Below, one piece after another: positions 1-10,400 of a stretch of 64,000 bases of DNA. Source of the DNA: Microvirga sp052114605 (GTDB lineage: Bacteria; Pseudomonadota; Alphaproteobacteria; Rhizobiales; Beijerinckiaceae); NCBI RefSeq assembly GCF_052114605.1, contig NZ_JBFRFB010000008.1, positions 62,001-126,000 of the forward strand. Direction: 5' to 3'. Under the pieces are notes generated by a model. It was not told the DNA's origin. It searched no databases and saw only the letters and a list, made by a program, of their open reading frames with translations. The stretch's first letter is position 1; each line of letters opens with the position of its first letter. The position numbers and the translations under genes are program-made.

Positions 1-1
1 G

Positions 2-1294
2 GGCGATACCATCGCGGCCCGCCGCTACGCCAACGAGGCCGAGCGGCTTCTGGGCAAGGAGCCCCTGACGCTTCTCCTGAAAGCGCAGGCGGCTCAGATT
101 TCCGGCAACCGCGCCGCCGCGGAGGCCGCCTTCACGCAGATGATGGATGAGGACGAGACGCGGGTGCTCGGCCTGCGCGGCCTCTTCGTGGAAGCCCGCC
201 GCCGGGGCGATGCCGGTGCCGCGCGCGAATTTGCCAGCGAGGCCGTACGCCTCGCGCCTGCCGCCGCCTGGGCAAGCGATGCGGTGCTGGAAGCGCGCTG
301 CGCCGAACGCGACTGGCGCGGCGCCCTCGAGGGCATCGAGCGGCGCACCTCGCTCGGCCTTCTCGACAAGCGCACCGCCAAGCGCCACCGCGCCGTGCTG
401 CTGACGGCGGATTCCCTCGATCGCGTGGAGCGCGATCCCGATGGCGCACTCAGAAGTGCCATGGATGCGGTGAAGCTCGCGCCCGATCTGGAGCCCGCCG
501 CCGCCCTTGCCGGACGTCTGCTCTCACGAAAGGGCGACCTGCGCAAAGCCGCCAAGGTGGTGGAAGCCGCCTGGCGCAGCGTGCCGCATCCCGATCTCGC
601 GGAGGTCTATCTCAATCTGCGTCCCGGTGATTCGGGCCTCGACCGCCTGAAGCGCGCCGAGACCCTGTTCAAGCTCTCAGGGGGAGCGCCGGAAGGCCGC
701 CTTGCGGTCGCCCGCTCGGCCCTCGAAGCTCGTGAGTTCGAACGCGCCCGCGATGCTCTCGATCCGCTTCTGGCGGATCGCCCGACCATGCGGGTCTGCC
801 TCATCATGTCGGATCTCGAACAGGCCGAGCATGGGGCAACCGGCAAGGGCCGGGAATGGCTTGCCCGTGCCACCCGTGCGCCGCGCGATCCGGCCTGGAT
901 CGCCGATGGCGTCGTCTCGGATCAATGGGCGCCGATCTCGCCCGTCACGGGCCGCCTCGACGCCTTCGTGTGGGAGGCCCCGCCCGACGTGCTGGTGGCA
1001 CCCGAACTCGCCATAAGCGACGACGTGACCGGCGACTTGGACGACGAACCGAGGGCGCTGCAGATCTCCGAACCGGAAGAACCCGCACCTGTCGTCGCGA
1101 GCCCCGTGCCGGAACCGGTCCCGCTTGAGCCCGAGCCCGTAAAGGCTGCGGAGACGCCTGCTCACGAGACTCCGAAGGACGAGGTCCCGCTGCCCCGGCC
1201 CGAACCGGTGATCTTCCCCGTCACCCCGCCGGACGTGCCCCGGCCCGAGGACGAGACGCCGCCGGCGAGGCGCAGCGCTTTTTCCATCTGGTAG
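2..1294 (+). CDS. hemY: HemY-type TPR protein, 3' part (5' end outside window)
   Basis: The reading frame is open from base 2, so the gene starts upstream of the window; the first ATG inside (140) is internal. What remains is an alanine/arginine-rich helical-repeat protein with TPR-like helices, matching the C-terminal part of HemY, an inner-membrane protein encoded near late heme-biosynthesis genes in proteobacteria. The N-terminal membrane segments are not visible. The last roughly 100 residues are rich in proline and acidic residues (PEPVPLEPEPVKA-like), a low-complexity tail common in alphaproteobacterial HemY proteins. Family assignment comes from overall pattern and not from a catalytic motif. 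It is followed by a tRNA cluster on the same strand. Confidence 0.7.
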   Translation, partial: GDTIAARRYANEAERLLGKEPLTLLLKAQAAQISGNRAAAEAAFTQMMDEDETRVLGLRGLFVEARRRGDAGAAREFASEAVRLAPAAAWASDAVLEARCAERDWRGALEGIERRTSLGLLDKRTAKRHRAVLLTADSLDRVERDPDGALRSAMDAVKLAPDLEPAAALAGRLLSRKGDLRKAAKVVEAAWRSVPHPDLAEVYLNLRPGDSGLDRLKRAETLFKLSGGAPEGRLAVARSALEAREFERARDALDPLLADRPTMRVCLIMSDLEQAEHGATGKGREWLARATRAPRDPAWIADGVVSDQWAPISPVTGRLDAFVWEAPPDVLVAPELAISDDVTGDLDDEPRALQISEPEEPAPVVASPVPEPVPLEPEPVKAAETPAHETPKDEVPLPRPEPVIFPVTPPDVPRPEDETPPARRSAFSIW

Positions 1295-1375
1295 GCCGAT
1301 TTCCCGCATCCGGCGCCTTGCCAAGCGTGAGGTGAGAGGGTATGAGGTCGCCCTCTTCGATCGCATGATCGGAAC

Positions 1376-1451
1376 GCCGCAATAGCTCAGCTGGTAGAGC
1401 ACCTCATTCGTAATGAGGGGGTCGGGGGTTCGAATCCCTCTTGCGGCACCA
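1376..1451 (+). tRNA. tRNA-Thr (anticodon CGT)
   Basis: The acceptor stem GCCGCAA pairs with TTGCGGC. The D-loop (AGCTCAGCTGGTAGAGC) and T-loop (GGTTCGAATCC) are canonical, and the anticodon stem CCTCA/TGAGG presents CGT at 1409-1411. CCA is encoded at the 3' end. First of three tRNA genes in 330 bp. Confidence 0.96.
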
Positions 1452-1516
1452 TCTCCCATCTTCGTGGCGCAGCGGCCTTCGGGCTCCTTTGCCGTTGAGT
1501 TGGGAAGGCATGGAAT

Positions 1517-1592
<76 letters not shown>

Positions 1593-1624
1593 TCCATCCT
1601 GTTGGGAAAGAGACTACGGAGCGT

Positions 1625-1699
1625 GCGGGTGTAGCTCAGGGGTAGAGCACAACCTTGCCAAGGTTGGGGTCGAGGGTTCGAATCCCTTCGCCCGCTCCA
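1625..1699 (+). tRNA. tRNA-Gly (anticodon GCC)
   Basis: The acceptor stem GCGGGTG pairs with CGCCCGC with one U-G pair. The loop TTGCCAA presents GCC. The discriminator base is T, as usual for tRNA-Gly, and CCA is encoded. It is followed at once by a strong intrinsic terminator. Confidence 0.96.
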
Positions 1700-1710
1700 T
1701 TTCCAAACAA

Positions 1711-1737
1711 GCCGCCTTCGGGCGGCTTTTTGTTTTT
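1711..1737 (+). terminator. Rho-independent terminator of the tRNA cluster
   Basis: The hairpin GCCGCC-TTCG-GGCGGC is followed by a T-rich tract (TTTTTGTTTTT) beginning 12 nt after the tRNA-Gly CCA. UUCG is a very stable tetraloop. Confidence 0.93.
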
Positions 1738-1854
1738 CAGCCCTTCACGCGCAGTAGTGCATCATCCCTGACCGTATGCACGACAATGTGTCAGCATCCC
1801 TTGCGGAGGCCGCGAGACTTAAGCCGTGAAACGACTGGCGCTCACGTTGGTCAA

Positions 1855-2075
1855 GGCGATATGTTTATCCTCAACAGCCTAGCGGTAAATAAGAGCGAGA
1901 GGGCAAAAAGGCAGCTCACGCTTGCGGTGCCTGTTCCCTGTCACCTCCGATCCTGACCTCAATCTAATCGAGAAAGCTTTCTCGAAGCTCGAACGGTCGA
2001 CTCTCTCTGGTGGGCCATAGATGACATCTGCAGCCTGTTCGATTATCAGTTATATTGTAACTCTGAAGATGTCTC
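1855..2075 (+). pseudogene. Degraded IS630-family transposase C-terminal remnant
   Basis: Translated fragments in shifting frames resemble the end of an IS630-type DDE transposase. GDMFILNSLAVNKSERA (from 1855) matches the usual GDxVxMDNLGSHK region, with the catalytic Asp read as Asn. PDLNLIEKAFSKL (from 1952) matches the PDLNPIE motif that carries the catalytic Glu. LWWAIDDICSLF (from about 2005, another frame) matches the C-terminal helix. At least two frameshifts and a small deletion separate the pieces. No terminal inverted repeats or target duplication were identified, so only a remnant survives. It lies between the tRNA cluster and a lower-GC gene. Confidence 0.7.
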
Positions 2076-2178
2076 CGGATCCGCACACACGTAAGGTCCA
2101 ATGTTCCAGGCCTTAATGTGAGGGAGCAATAGGGACACCAGTCTTCGTAAAAATGTCTTGCCTTTGAGGCATGAGCCT

Positions 2179-4331
2179 ATGGTTTCGCAGACGCAAATCA
2201 ACCCAGACTCTCGCAAGTTCGATACTAGTCTTCGGTGGACATATGGAGCCCTTGCAATAGCAATGGGACTCTCATTCTCATTCCTTCTTTTTCCAGCCGA
2301 TATGCTACTTAATCGATGGGCATGGTGGGGCGGGGTAACCGGCGACAACGCCACTGGCGTGATCGGATCACTATATCTTGCCCAGGATCAATGGAACTGG
2401 CCGATCACCCTGACTCGGCTCTTCAACCCGCCGGAAGGCGTAAACATTGTCTTCACGGACCCTATCCCTATAGGCGCACTCATTGGGAAGATCATCTTCC
2501 AACTCACAGGCATACTGCCTGTTCATATGGGCAGTTGGATTCTCCTGTCCTATGGCCTGCAATCGTTCATCGCTTGGCTGATATTTCGCCAGATCGGGCT
2601 GAGCCCCATCGTTGCTCTCGCAGCTGCGGCGTTGATCCTGCTCACGCCCGCTTTCATTGGACGGATTGCCCATATCGGACTGGTGGCTCATTTCCTCATA
2701 CTCGCGACCATCCTTTTCTATCTTCGCAGTGTTTCCATTGCAGATAAAAGCGAGATGTACCTTGGCGCTGCCGCAGTCGGCTCCTTCGTCTTGGTGAATC
2801 CATATCTGTTGGCGATGTCCGCGACAATTTTCATCGCCGGCATATTTGAAGCCGCAGCCCGCAGTCGAATCCGCTGGCACGAGGCAGCCGGCGTGATCGC
2901 GTCAATGGCGACTGTTGTAAGCGCGCTAGCATTGGCTCTTGGCATTATCGGCCAAGGAGGAAGTCTCCCGTCAGCGGGAGGGTTCGGCTATTATTCCATG
3001 AACCTTCTTTCGCCGATAACACCCCAAATGAGCTCATTTCCCGGATTTCAGTCTTACATCTTGGACAAGACCGGGGGCAGTATGAAGGATTTAACTACTT
3101 AGGCGCTGGAAGCTTGATCCTCGTAGCAGGAGCGCTGGCTTTTCGGCTCTCTGCGATCCGCGCAATCATCCTAAAAAATCGGGTTCTTGTCGCAGCTCTT
3201 TTGGGACTGATCCTTTATGCCGTATCCAGCAAGGTCTATTTGGGCAACTGGTTTATGGTGAACTTGAGGTATGAAAAAAACGACATTCTGAAAGAGTTCA
3301 CCCGCGTATTCCGATCGAGCGGGCGATTCTTCTGGCCGGTTGGATATATAATTGTCATCGGTACAATAGCTGTACTTGTCAGAGGACTGCGGCAGCGGCA
3401 TGCAATGTGCCTGATCTTGGTAGCTGTAGGGATACAGGCGTTTGACATCGCGCCGTTGATGAGAAGAGTCGCCAACGCAGCTATTCCGCGAGACGCTATC
3501 GATATTGAGATGTGGACCGAAGCCGCTAGGGCCTATGATGGGTTCACTATCTATCCCACGTACCATTGCACCCTCCCACACCAGCGAGATAAAATCTTGC
3601 AGCTTCAGTTGGTTGCCGCTCGCGCTGGTATTCCTTCTAACGGGGCTTACACGAATCGAGCGCAAACGGATTGTCCTGGCGCACGGATACGAATTATCGA
3701 CAATCTCTTTGCAGAGGCTGTGTCACCAAACTCATTGGTCATAGCTTTAAAAGATTCCGTGCCTCTACAGGCGCTGCAAGGGAAAGCTAAGGATGGACTC
3801 ACGTGTCGTGAGGGGCGCTTCGCCTTTGTCTGTGGTCTCCAAGACAAGACAAACAACGCCGCCTTTATAGCCTTGGGGCCCGAGTTCAAGATGCCCAAGA
3901 CCCCTCTTGGAAAGAAACTTTCGGTTCAAGAAAGGGGAAAAGGTTTTCGCTTTCTCGGCTACGGTTGGTCAGAGAGCGTGGGTCTATCACGGTGGGCGAC
4001 AGGGCCCGTGACCTCAATCTACATCCATCCCAGCTCGCCCATTTGCGGGACATTTGTGTTCGAGGCGATGGTTACACCGTTCACTTCCGAGGACTATAGG
4101 GTCCAGACAGCAAAAGTAATTCTTAACGGCAAAGACTCTGGACGAATTGATCTCAGCCACGCGAGCAAGCAAGTAGTGCGAAGCGCTATCCCCCTCGAAG
4201 GGCAGTGTCTCAAGGAGGCAATATTGGAGCTTCATTTTGAAGGGCTTCGATCACCCCGAGAGTTAGGGCTGAGCTGGGACACCCGGAAGTTATCATGGCA
4301 GTTTGACTGGTTTTCAGTCGGAGGATCTTAA
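2179..4331 (+). pseudogene. DUF6311-type polytopic membrane protein, split by a frameshift
   Basis: Two open frames (to 3102 and from 3114) join into one protein of about 720 residues if one G is added to the five-G run at 3073-3077. The repaired junction reads TGGQYEGFNYLGAGSL, a motif I associate with DUF6311 membrane proteins. As written, frame one ends ...GGSMKDLTT-stop. The N-terminal half has about ten hydrophobic segments with a GT-C-glycosyltransferase-like look, and the C-terminal part is soluble. ATG 2179, with GAGG about 10 nt upstream, is preferred to TTG 2158. Base composition is visibly more AT-rich than the flanks, suggesting horizontal transfer. Function is unknown; a role in surface polysaccharide or lipid modification is only a guess. 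A sequencing error in the G run could also explain the break. Confidence 0.7.
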
Positions 4332-4460
4332 CCGAGTAACGCATGTATCCCGAGAGTTTGAGTTGATATTGCTGGGCATGTGTACCCACGTGCCCTCATT
4401 CGGGACTGTCAGTCAGTGAACGATGTGTGATGATCGGATATCCAAAGTTCGGCGCGAACT

Positions 4461-5348
4461 TTACAAAACCACGATGCCCGCGTGTTTCGCCTTGTTGTCC
4501 GGCTCCACGTGGATCGTGATGAGTGCGTCCTCGATATCGTCCTTGAGAGCCCGCTCCAGGCGGTCGCAGATATCGTGCGCGTCGGTGACGCTCATGGCGC
4601 CGGGCACCACGAGGTGGAAATCGATGAATGTCATCTTGCCGGCATGGCGGGTGCGCAGGTCATGGGCCTCGATGGCGCCTGCCGCATTGCTGGAAATGAT
4701 GTCGCGAACCCGCGAGAGGGTGGATTCCGGCAGCGCTTCGTCCATGAGACCGCCGATGCTCTCCTTGATCAGGCCCCAGCCCGACCAGAGGATGTTGACG
4801 GCGACGAAAGCCGCGAGCACCGAATCGAGCCAGACCCAGCCGGTGACCGGCACCAGGAGCAGGCCGATCAGCACGCCGACCGAGGTGAACACATCGGTGA
4901 GGAGGTGACGGCCATCCGCCACGATGGCGGGTGAGCGCAGGCGGCGGCCATGGCGGATCAGCATCCATGACCAGAAGGCATTGATGACGGTCGCGACGGC
5001 ATTGATGGCGAGGCCCAATGCAGGCGCATCGATCATCCGAGGCGTGAAGAAGCCGAAATACGCCTCGCGCAGAATCATCAGCGCCGCGACGATGATCAGA
5101 ACGCCTTCGAGAACGGCGGAGAAATATTCCACCTTGTGGTGGCCGTAAGGGTGGTTGGCATCCGCCGGCGTGGCGCTCAAGCGCACGGCCATGAAGGCCG
5201 CGATCGCGGTCACCACATTGATGATGCTCTCCAGCGCATCCGAATAAAGCGCGATGCTGCCCGTGAGGTAATAGGCGACGTATTTCAGCGCAAAGACCAC
5301 CGCCCCGATGAGGATGCTGCCGATGGCGAGTTTTTGGATCCGGCTCAT
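4461..5348 (-). CDS. Cation diffusion facilitator (CDF) family metal exporter
   Basis: A 295-residue inner-membrane protein with six predicted helices and a C-terminal cytoplasmic domain typical of CDF proteins, which export Zn, Fe, Mn or similar divalent ions in exchange for protons. Helix 2 contains YSDALESIINVV (Asp37) and helix 5 contains HLLTD (His148, Asp152), the usual metal-site pair. The position four residues after Asp37, Asp in FieF/YiiP, is Ser41 here, so the metal specificity may differ. A loop histidine motif HPYGHHK follows helix 2. ATG 5348 is preferred over TTG 5360. The gene stands alone, downstream of the cyclase gene on the same strand but 130 bp away. Metal identity is not resolvable from sequence. 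Confidence 0.88.
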   Translation of the reverse strand: MSRIQKLAIGSILIGAVVFALKYVAYYLTGSIALYSDALESIINVVTAIAAFMAVRLSATPADANHPYGHHKVEYFSAVLEGVLIIVAALMILREAYFGFFTPRMIDAPALGLAINAVATVINAFWSWMLIRHGRRLRSPAIVADGRHLLTDVFTSVGVLIGLLLVPVTGWVWLDSVLAAFVAVNILWSGWGLIKESIGGLMDEALPESTLSRVRDIISSNAAGAIEAHDLRTRHAGKMTFIDFHLVVPGAMSVTDAHDICDRLERALKDDIEDALITIHVEPDNKAKHAGIVVL

Positions 5349-5481
5349 GGCGTCACGCAAAATATCGGGTGGTCTGGAATAAGCGAAGCGCCCTTATAGT
5401 GACTGCTGAGTGAAGCGCAAGCCTCTCATTTTACTTGCAAATCGCTTGCAAAATCAGCTGTTGGGGGAAATGGCGGAACGG

Positions 5482-7464
5482 CTATTCCTTCGTATCCGTC
5501 AATTTGGTTTTCAGCTTGCCGTAATAGCCGGACAGCTGCGGCGCGAGGGCCCGGCACTGCTCGACGAGCGCGAGTGCGTCCTGTGTGTCGCCCGCGCGCA
5601 TGGTCTTTAGAAGTTCAGGGTGAAGGCGCATGAGATCGGCAACCGAAGAATCCATGCCCTTGAGTGGCGCAACGACGGTGTAGATCGCCGATTGCGTGGC
5701 GCGGCCGCGAACGGCGATGCGGTCGAGTTCGATCAGGGCGTAATGATCGCGAACGGCATCCGCGGTGGCGGGGCCGAGGATGAGCGCGACGCCATATTCC
5801 TTCGACAGACTCTCGAGACGAGAAGCGAGATTCACCGTGTCGCCGAGCACGGAATAATCATAGCGCCAGCGGGATCCCACATTGCCGACCACGCAATCGC
5901 CCGTGTTGATGCCGACGCCGATGGCGAAGGACGGCGCGTTCTCGCCTTCTTCCTTGCGAAGCACAACATTGAGCGCGGCCACTGCGTCCAGCATGCGCAT
6001 GGAAGCATGCACGGCGCGCACAGGATGATCGGGGCTCGGCAGCGGCGCATTCCAGAAGGCCATGACGCAATCGCCGATATATTTGTCGATAGTGCCGCCT
6101 TCCCTGAGCACAGCCTCCGAGAGCGGATCGAGCAGGCGGTTGATGAGGCTCGTCAGACGCTCCGGCTCGTCTTTCAGCTTTTCCGAGAGCGTGGTGAAGC
6201 CGCGCACGTCGCAGAAGAGGATCGAGAGGTTGCGCCGCTCGCCGCCGAGTTTCAGCGCGCTCGGATCGCGCGCGAGCTGCGCCACGAGGTCGGGCGAGAG
6301 ATAGCGCGAGAAGGCCTCCGACACCGCATGGCGCAGATGCCGCTCGCGGGCGTAATCCAGCCCGAACCTCGTGCCGAACACGGCGAGCGCCGCCGCGATC
6401 GGCAGGGCAGGCGGCGCCCAGACACGCTCGATGCGCAAGAGCAGCCAGGCCTCGATGAAGAAGAATGCCACGATGAAAACCGCCGCGAGGCCAGTTTTCC
6501 ACGACACGCGCCGCGTCGACAGGGCGGCGGCGAGAAACGCTGCGGCGGCGATCAGGAACACGACCGCGATGCGCGGCACAGGTGTCACGTAAAGGCGGTT
6601 CTTCAGATTGTCGAGAATGGTGGCCTGCACTTCCACGCCTGCCGTCAGGTTGCCCGTAGTGAGCGTATAGGCGGTGGGAAAAGTATCGGGCGCGCCCGCA
6701 TTGGCGGAGGTGGCAGCCTTCAGGCTCAAGCCGACCAAGACGATCTTGTCCTTGAAGCGGTCGGGCTGGAGAAATTCCTGCGGGTCAAGGGCTTGGTAAT
6801 AGGAGACGGTAGGATAGGTCCGCGACGGACCGAAATGCTGGATCAGCGCGCCTTCTGGCGGCGGTTGAACCGGTGTGCCCGCAAGGCGCAGGATTTCTGA
6901 TGCGAAACTGTCGGGTTGAGACGGCATGCGCCGCAGATAAATGTCGCCGTCGGGATCGACAGACGCCACGCCCGGCACCGCGCCCGCATCGAGGAACGGG
7001 TCGATGGGGTTGACGCGGGTGATCTGGATGCCCTGGTCGAGCTGCGTCGTCACATCGTCGGAGGCCAGCACGATGTCGGGCCCGAGCGATTCCGCGAAGC
7101 GCTTGTCGGCGTTGTTGCTCGACGGCTCGGAAAAGATGATGTCGAAAGCGATCACCTTCGCGCCGGCTTTTCGCAGGCTCTCGATGAGCTGCGCATGCAT
7201 CTCCCGCGACCAGGGCCAGCGCTGTCCGATCTCGGAGAAGGAGGGCTCGTCGATGGCGACGACCTCCGCGCCGAACTGCGACGGGCGCGGCGGTGCGATG
7301 ACGGAAAGGATGTCGAAGAGCTTCGCTTCAATCAGGTTGAAGGGTTTGAAGAAGGTAAGCGGCATCAGCAACGCCGCGATCAGTCCCGCCATGGCGAAAT
7401 GCCGCCACAGCGGCTCGCCGTTGCGGGACGTCGATGCAGGTTCCGCGGCCTGACGGGACTCCAC
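5482..7464 (-). CDS. CHASE2-domain class III adenylate/guanylate cyclase
   Basis: A 660-residue membrane protein. The order is a short cytoplasmic N-terminus, one helix (about 25-40), a periplasmic CHASE2 sensor domain (about 45-290), three closely spaced helices (about 297-367) and a class III cyclase domain (about 410-600). Catalytic residues are visible: metal-binding Asp419 (FCDVRGF) and Asp465 (KYIGD), transition-state Asn545/Arg549 (NLASRLE), and the purine-selecting pair Lys461 and Asp536, which favours ATP. A helical C-terminal tail resembles a TPR. The start is GTG, one base after the stop of the FecR-TPR-barrel gene, so the two are almost certainly co-transcribed. FecR-domain genes next to CHASE2 cyclases are a recurring pairing in proteobacteria; what CHASE2 senses is unknown. 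Confidence 0.9.
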   Translation of the reverse strand: MESRQAAEPASTSRNGEPLWRHFAMAGLIAALLMPLTFFKPFNLIEAKLFDILSVIAPPRPSQFGAEVVAIDEPSFSEIGQRWPWSREMHAQLIESLRKAGAKVIAFDIIFSEPSSNNADKRFAESLGPDIVLASDDVTTQLDQGIQITRVNPIDPFLDAGAVPGVASVDPDGDIYLRRMPSQPDSFASEILRLAGTPVQPPPEGALIQHFGPSRTYPTVSYYQALDPQEFLQPDRFKDKIVLVGLSLKAATSANAGAPDTFPTAYTLTTGNLTAGVEVQATILDNLKNRLYVTPVPRIAVVFLIAAAAFLAAALSTRRVSWKTGLAAVFIVAFFFIEAWLLLRIERVWAPPALPIAAALAVFGTRFGLDYARERHLRHAVSEAFSRYLSPDLVAQLARDPSALKLGGERRNLSILFCDVRGFTTLSEKLKDEPERLTSLINRLLDPLSEAVLREGGTIDKYIGDCVMAFWNAPLPSPDHPVRAVHASMRMLDAVAALNVVLRKEEGENAPSFAIGVGINTGDCVVGNVGSRWRYDYSVLGDTVNLASRLESLSKEYGVALILGPATADAVRDHYALIELDRIAVRGRATQSAIYTVVAPLKGMDSSVADLMRLHPELLKTMRAGDTQDALALVEQCRALAPQLSGYYGKLKTKLTDTKE

Positions 7465-7465
7465 C

Positions 7466-10400
7466 CTAGAACCGGGCCTTTATGCTCGCCTCGAAGGTGC
7501 GTCCCGGTCCGCGCGTGTCCGGAGCCAGTTCGAAATCCTCGTCGAACATGTTGAGGACGCTCAGGCCGAAGGCCAGCCTGCGGTCGGAGGTTTCCCAGGT
7601 CAGCGCCGCATCCGTCGTCCAGTAGTCGTCGAGTTCGCGGCCTGCGAGATTGCCCTTGATGTCGCCGACGAAATTCGTGGCGACGGTGACCTTGAGGCGG
7701 CTCGGATGAACGAAGGTGACGCCGGCCCGCGCGAAGTTGCCGGCGATGAACGGCACATCCGCGCCGCGCGCTTCGCCCGAGCGCACCTCAGACGAGATCC
7801 TGCCCACCGTGCCGAACACGCCGAAGCCATGGGTGAGCCAGAGGTTTGCGGAGGCCGCGAAGCGCTCGATGCGTGCCTTCGCGATGGCGATGTCGTCGAT
7901 GCTGTAGGCAACCGGAAGGTTGAGGTCCTCCGCGTCCTGACGCTGATATTCCAGAGCCGTGAACACATAAGGCGACCATTCCGAATCCCAGCGCAGCGCC
8001 AGCGTTCCGACCTCACCGCCGAGCGAGAGCGGCAGCGCATTGGGCACGAGGCCCACGGTCGTGATCGGCGAGAGCGTGAACGCGATGGGATGCAGAACAT
8101 CCCGGCGGTAGGCGGCGCGCAGCCACTGTCCATCGAACGGCGCGACGGCGACGCCGACGCGCGGGGCGATCGCCTCGTCGTCCGGCAGGCCCTCGATGCT
8201 CACATCGCTGCGCTCGATTCCGGCCTGTGCCTCGAACCAATCGGTCGGACGCCAGAACAGATCCGCATAGAGACGGGTCGTGTTGAAATCTGTGCTGGTC
8301 CGCTCGTCCAGATCTGTGAAGACATACCTGTTCTGTGCGATATTATATGCGAAGCCGGTGCCGGTGCTGCTGGCGACGCTGCGTCCGCTTTGCGCCTCGA
8401 TGCCGTAATGCAGGGTCAGGTCGCCGAAGCCAATCATATGGGAGAGGGCGGCGGAACCGCCTTCCGTATGGGTCCTGTCCCAAGCCGTCCTGCCGATAAC
8501 AAGGCCAGGAATATCCGCGTTCGCCGCATTGACGTAGCTTCGCTCCAGGCCGCTCAGGCCAAAGAGCGCGCCCGTCAGCACGTTCCTGTCGCTGAAGCTG
8601 TGGCTCCAGCCCACGCCACCGAGAACGGTGGTGGTATTTTCCCGAGCCTCGAGGAAATTCGTTGCGGTGCTGATGGGTACCAGCGCCGGTTCCTGCTTGG
8701 CACCCGCGCCGAAGACCAGGAAGCGGTCCGCCGCTGTCGGCGAAGAGCCGATGAAAAGGGAGGCGTTATCCACGTTCTCGTGGTTGATGAAATCGCGCCC
8801 GTTGGTTTTTGCGCGGCTCGCGGTGAGCGAGAAAGATGTGGGCAGAGGCTTGTTCGTATAGCCTTGGGCGGTCACTTCCGCGCCCCAGTTCCAGCGGCCA
8901 TTGTCATGAAGTGGCGAGCCGCCCATCTCCACGTCGAGGAATGGGCGGCGGATCAGGTCGATGCGGCCGATGCGGCCCGAGACGGCGAGCGGATCGAAGA
9001 ACAGGCCCTGGATCGTGAGATTGAGGGAAGTCAGATCGGCGCCGGCCCCGGTCTCCACATTGGAGATGTCGGGCCTGACGGTCACGAGGTTCGGGCGCTG
9101 CACCGCCGCTTGGTCGAAATAGCTCGATGCGGTGAAGGGATCGAAGACCCGGTCGCCGTAGAAACGAGACCATTCGTTGAGATTGAGAAAACGGTAGGCC
9201 TGCGCCGGATAGGAGCCGCCGTCCTTGTTCACGGCTAACCCTGCGAAATCGCCGCCGCGCTGCTGGTAGCGGCGCAGGGTCTCGCGGGCGGCCAGCACCG
9301 CCTGATCGGCCTGGTACTGATCGATGGCGATCGCCGTGCGGGCGCTCGACACCACCGGATCGTTGGGATCGAGCCGGTCCGCATTGTCGAGAGCCTGTTC
9401 CGCAAGCTCTTCCTCGCCGTTCTGGTAATACGCAATGGCCGCCAGAAGCAGGCCCTGGGAAAGGGCGGGATTGGCGGCGGAGCCCGCGAGAATGGCTTCG
9501 ACGGCCTTTTCCATCTCGCCCTTCTGCAGAAAATAACGGCCGCGCGCGATATAGGCGACGCTGAAGGCTGGATCGAGGGAGAGCGCCTTGTCGATCAGGG
9601 CGCCCGCTTCCTCGACACGGTTCTGTTCGAGCAGCACGATGGCGAGATTAGCGTAAGCGACGGGGCTTCCCGGATCGGCCGCAATGGCGCGGCGCAGCGC
9701 GTCTTCGGCGGCAAGCGGGCGATCCATCTCGGATTCGAAGAGGCCCAGGCTGTTCCAGATATTCGAGTTGCCCGGCGCGACCTGCGCCGCCTGGCGCAGG
9801 GCCTCGGCCGCCGCATTCATCTCACCATCGATGTCGCCGCGAATGTTGCTGTCGGCGGCGATCACATCCGGATCGAGCGCATCGATGGCCTTGGCGCGGG
9901 CGATGGACTCGCGCATCTCCTCACGCCTGTTGAGGGCGTAGGACACTTGCGCCGACATGACGGCGATGCGTGCGTCGTTCGGGAACCGCTTCTCCGCGGC
10001 CCTCAGAATGTCGGCGGCGGCTTTCAGGTCCTGCCGGAAGGCGGTCACATAGGCATGGGCCAGGGCCGCGATGGGATCGTTGAGGCTGCTTTTCGGTTCC
10101 GGATAGACCCGGTTCGGATTGGCGAGCGACTGGGTGATGTAGCGCCCGTAGGAAGCGATCACGCGACGCTGCGGATCGAGCCCGTTTTCCGCCCTGGCGA
10201 AGAGGCTGGCCGCTTCCGCCCATCGATGCTGCGAGCCGAGAAGTGAGGCTTCCACCAGATCGGCGCGGGCGCGCTGCGAACCGGTGAGGCGCTTTGCCCG
10301 CGCCTGGGCGAGGGCCTCGGCGGCGGCGGGCTTGCCGTCATAGCTCATGGCCGTCTCGGCGAGAACCAGCCAATCCTCCGCGCTGCGGGTCTCGGGCGCG

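Noticed and set aside
1968..1985. Perfect 18-bp palindrome TCGAGAAAGCTTTCTCGA
   Set aside because: It lies inside the IS630 transposase remnant and encodes the conserved IEKAFSK stretch, so the symmetry is probably a by-product of coding sequence.
4444..4462. Palindrome AAAGTTCG-GCG-CGAACTTT at the end of the CDF gene
   Set aside because: It overlaps the stop codon and no T-run follows on the minus strand, so neither terminator nor operator can be supported.
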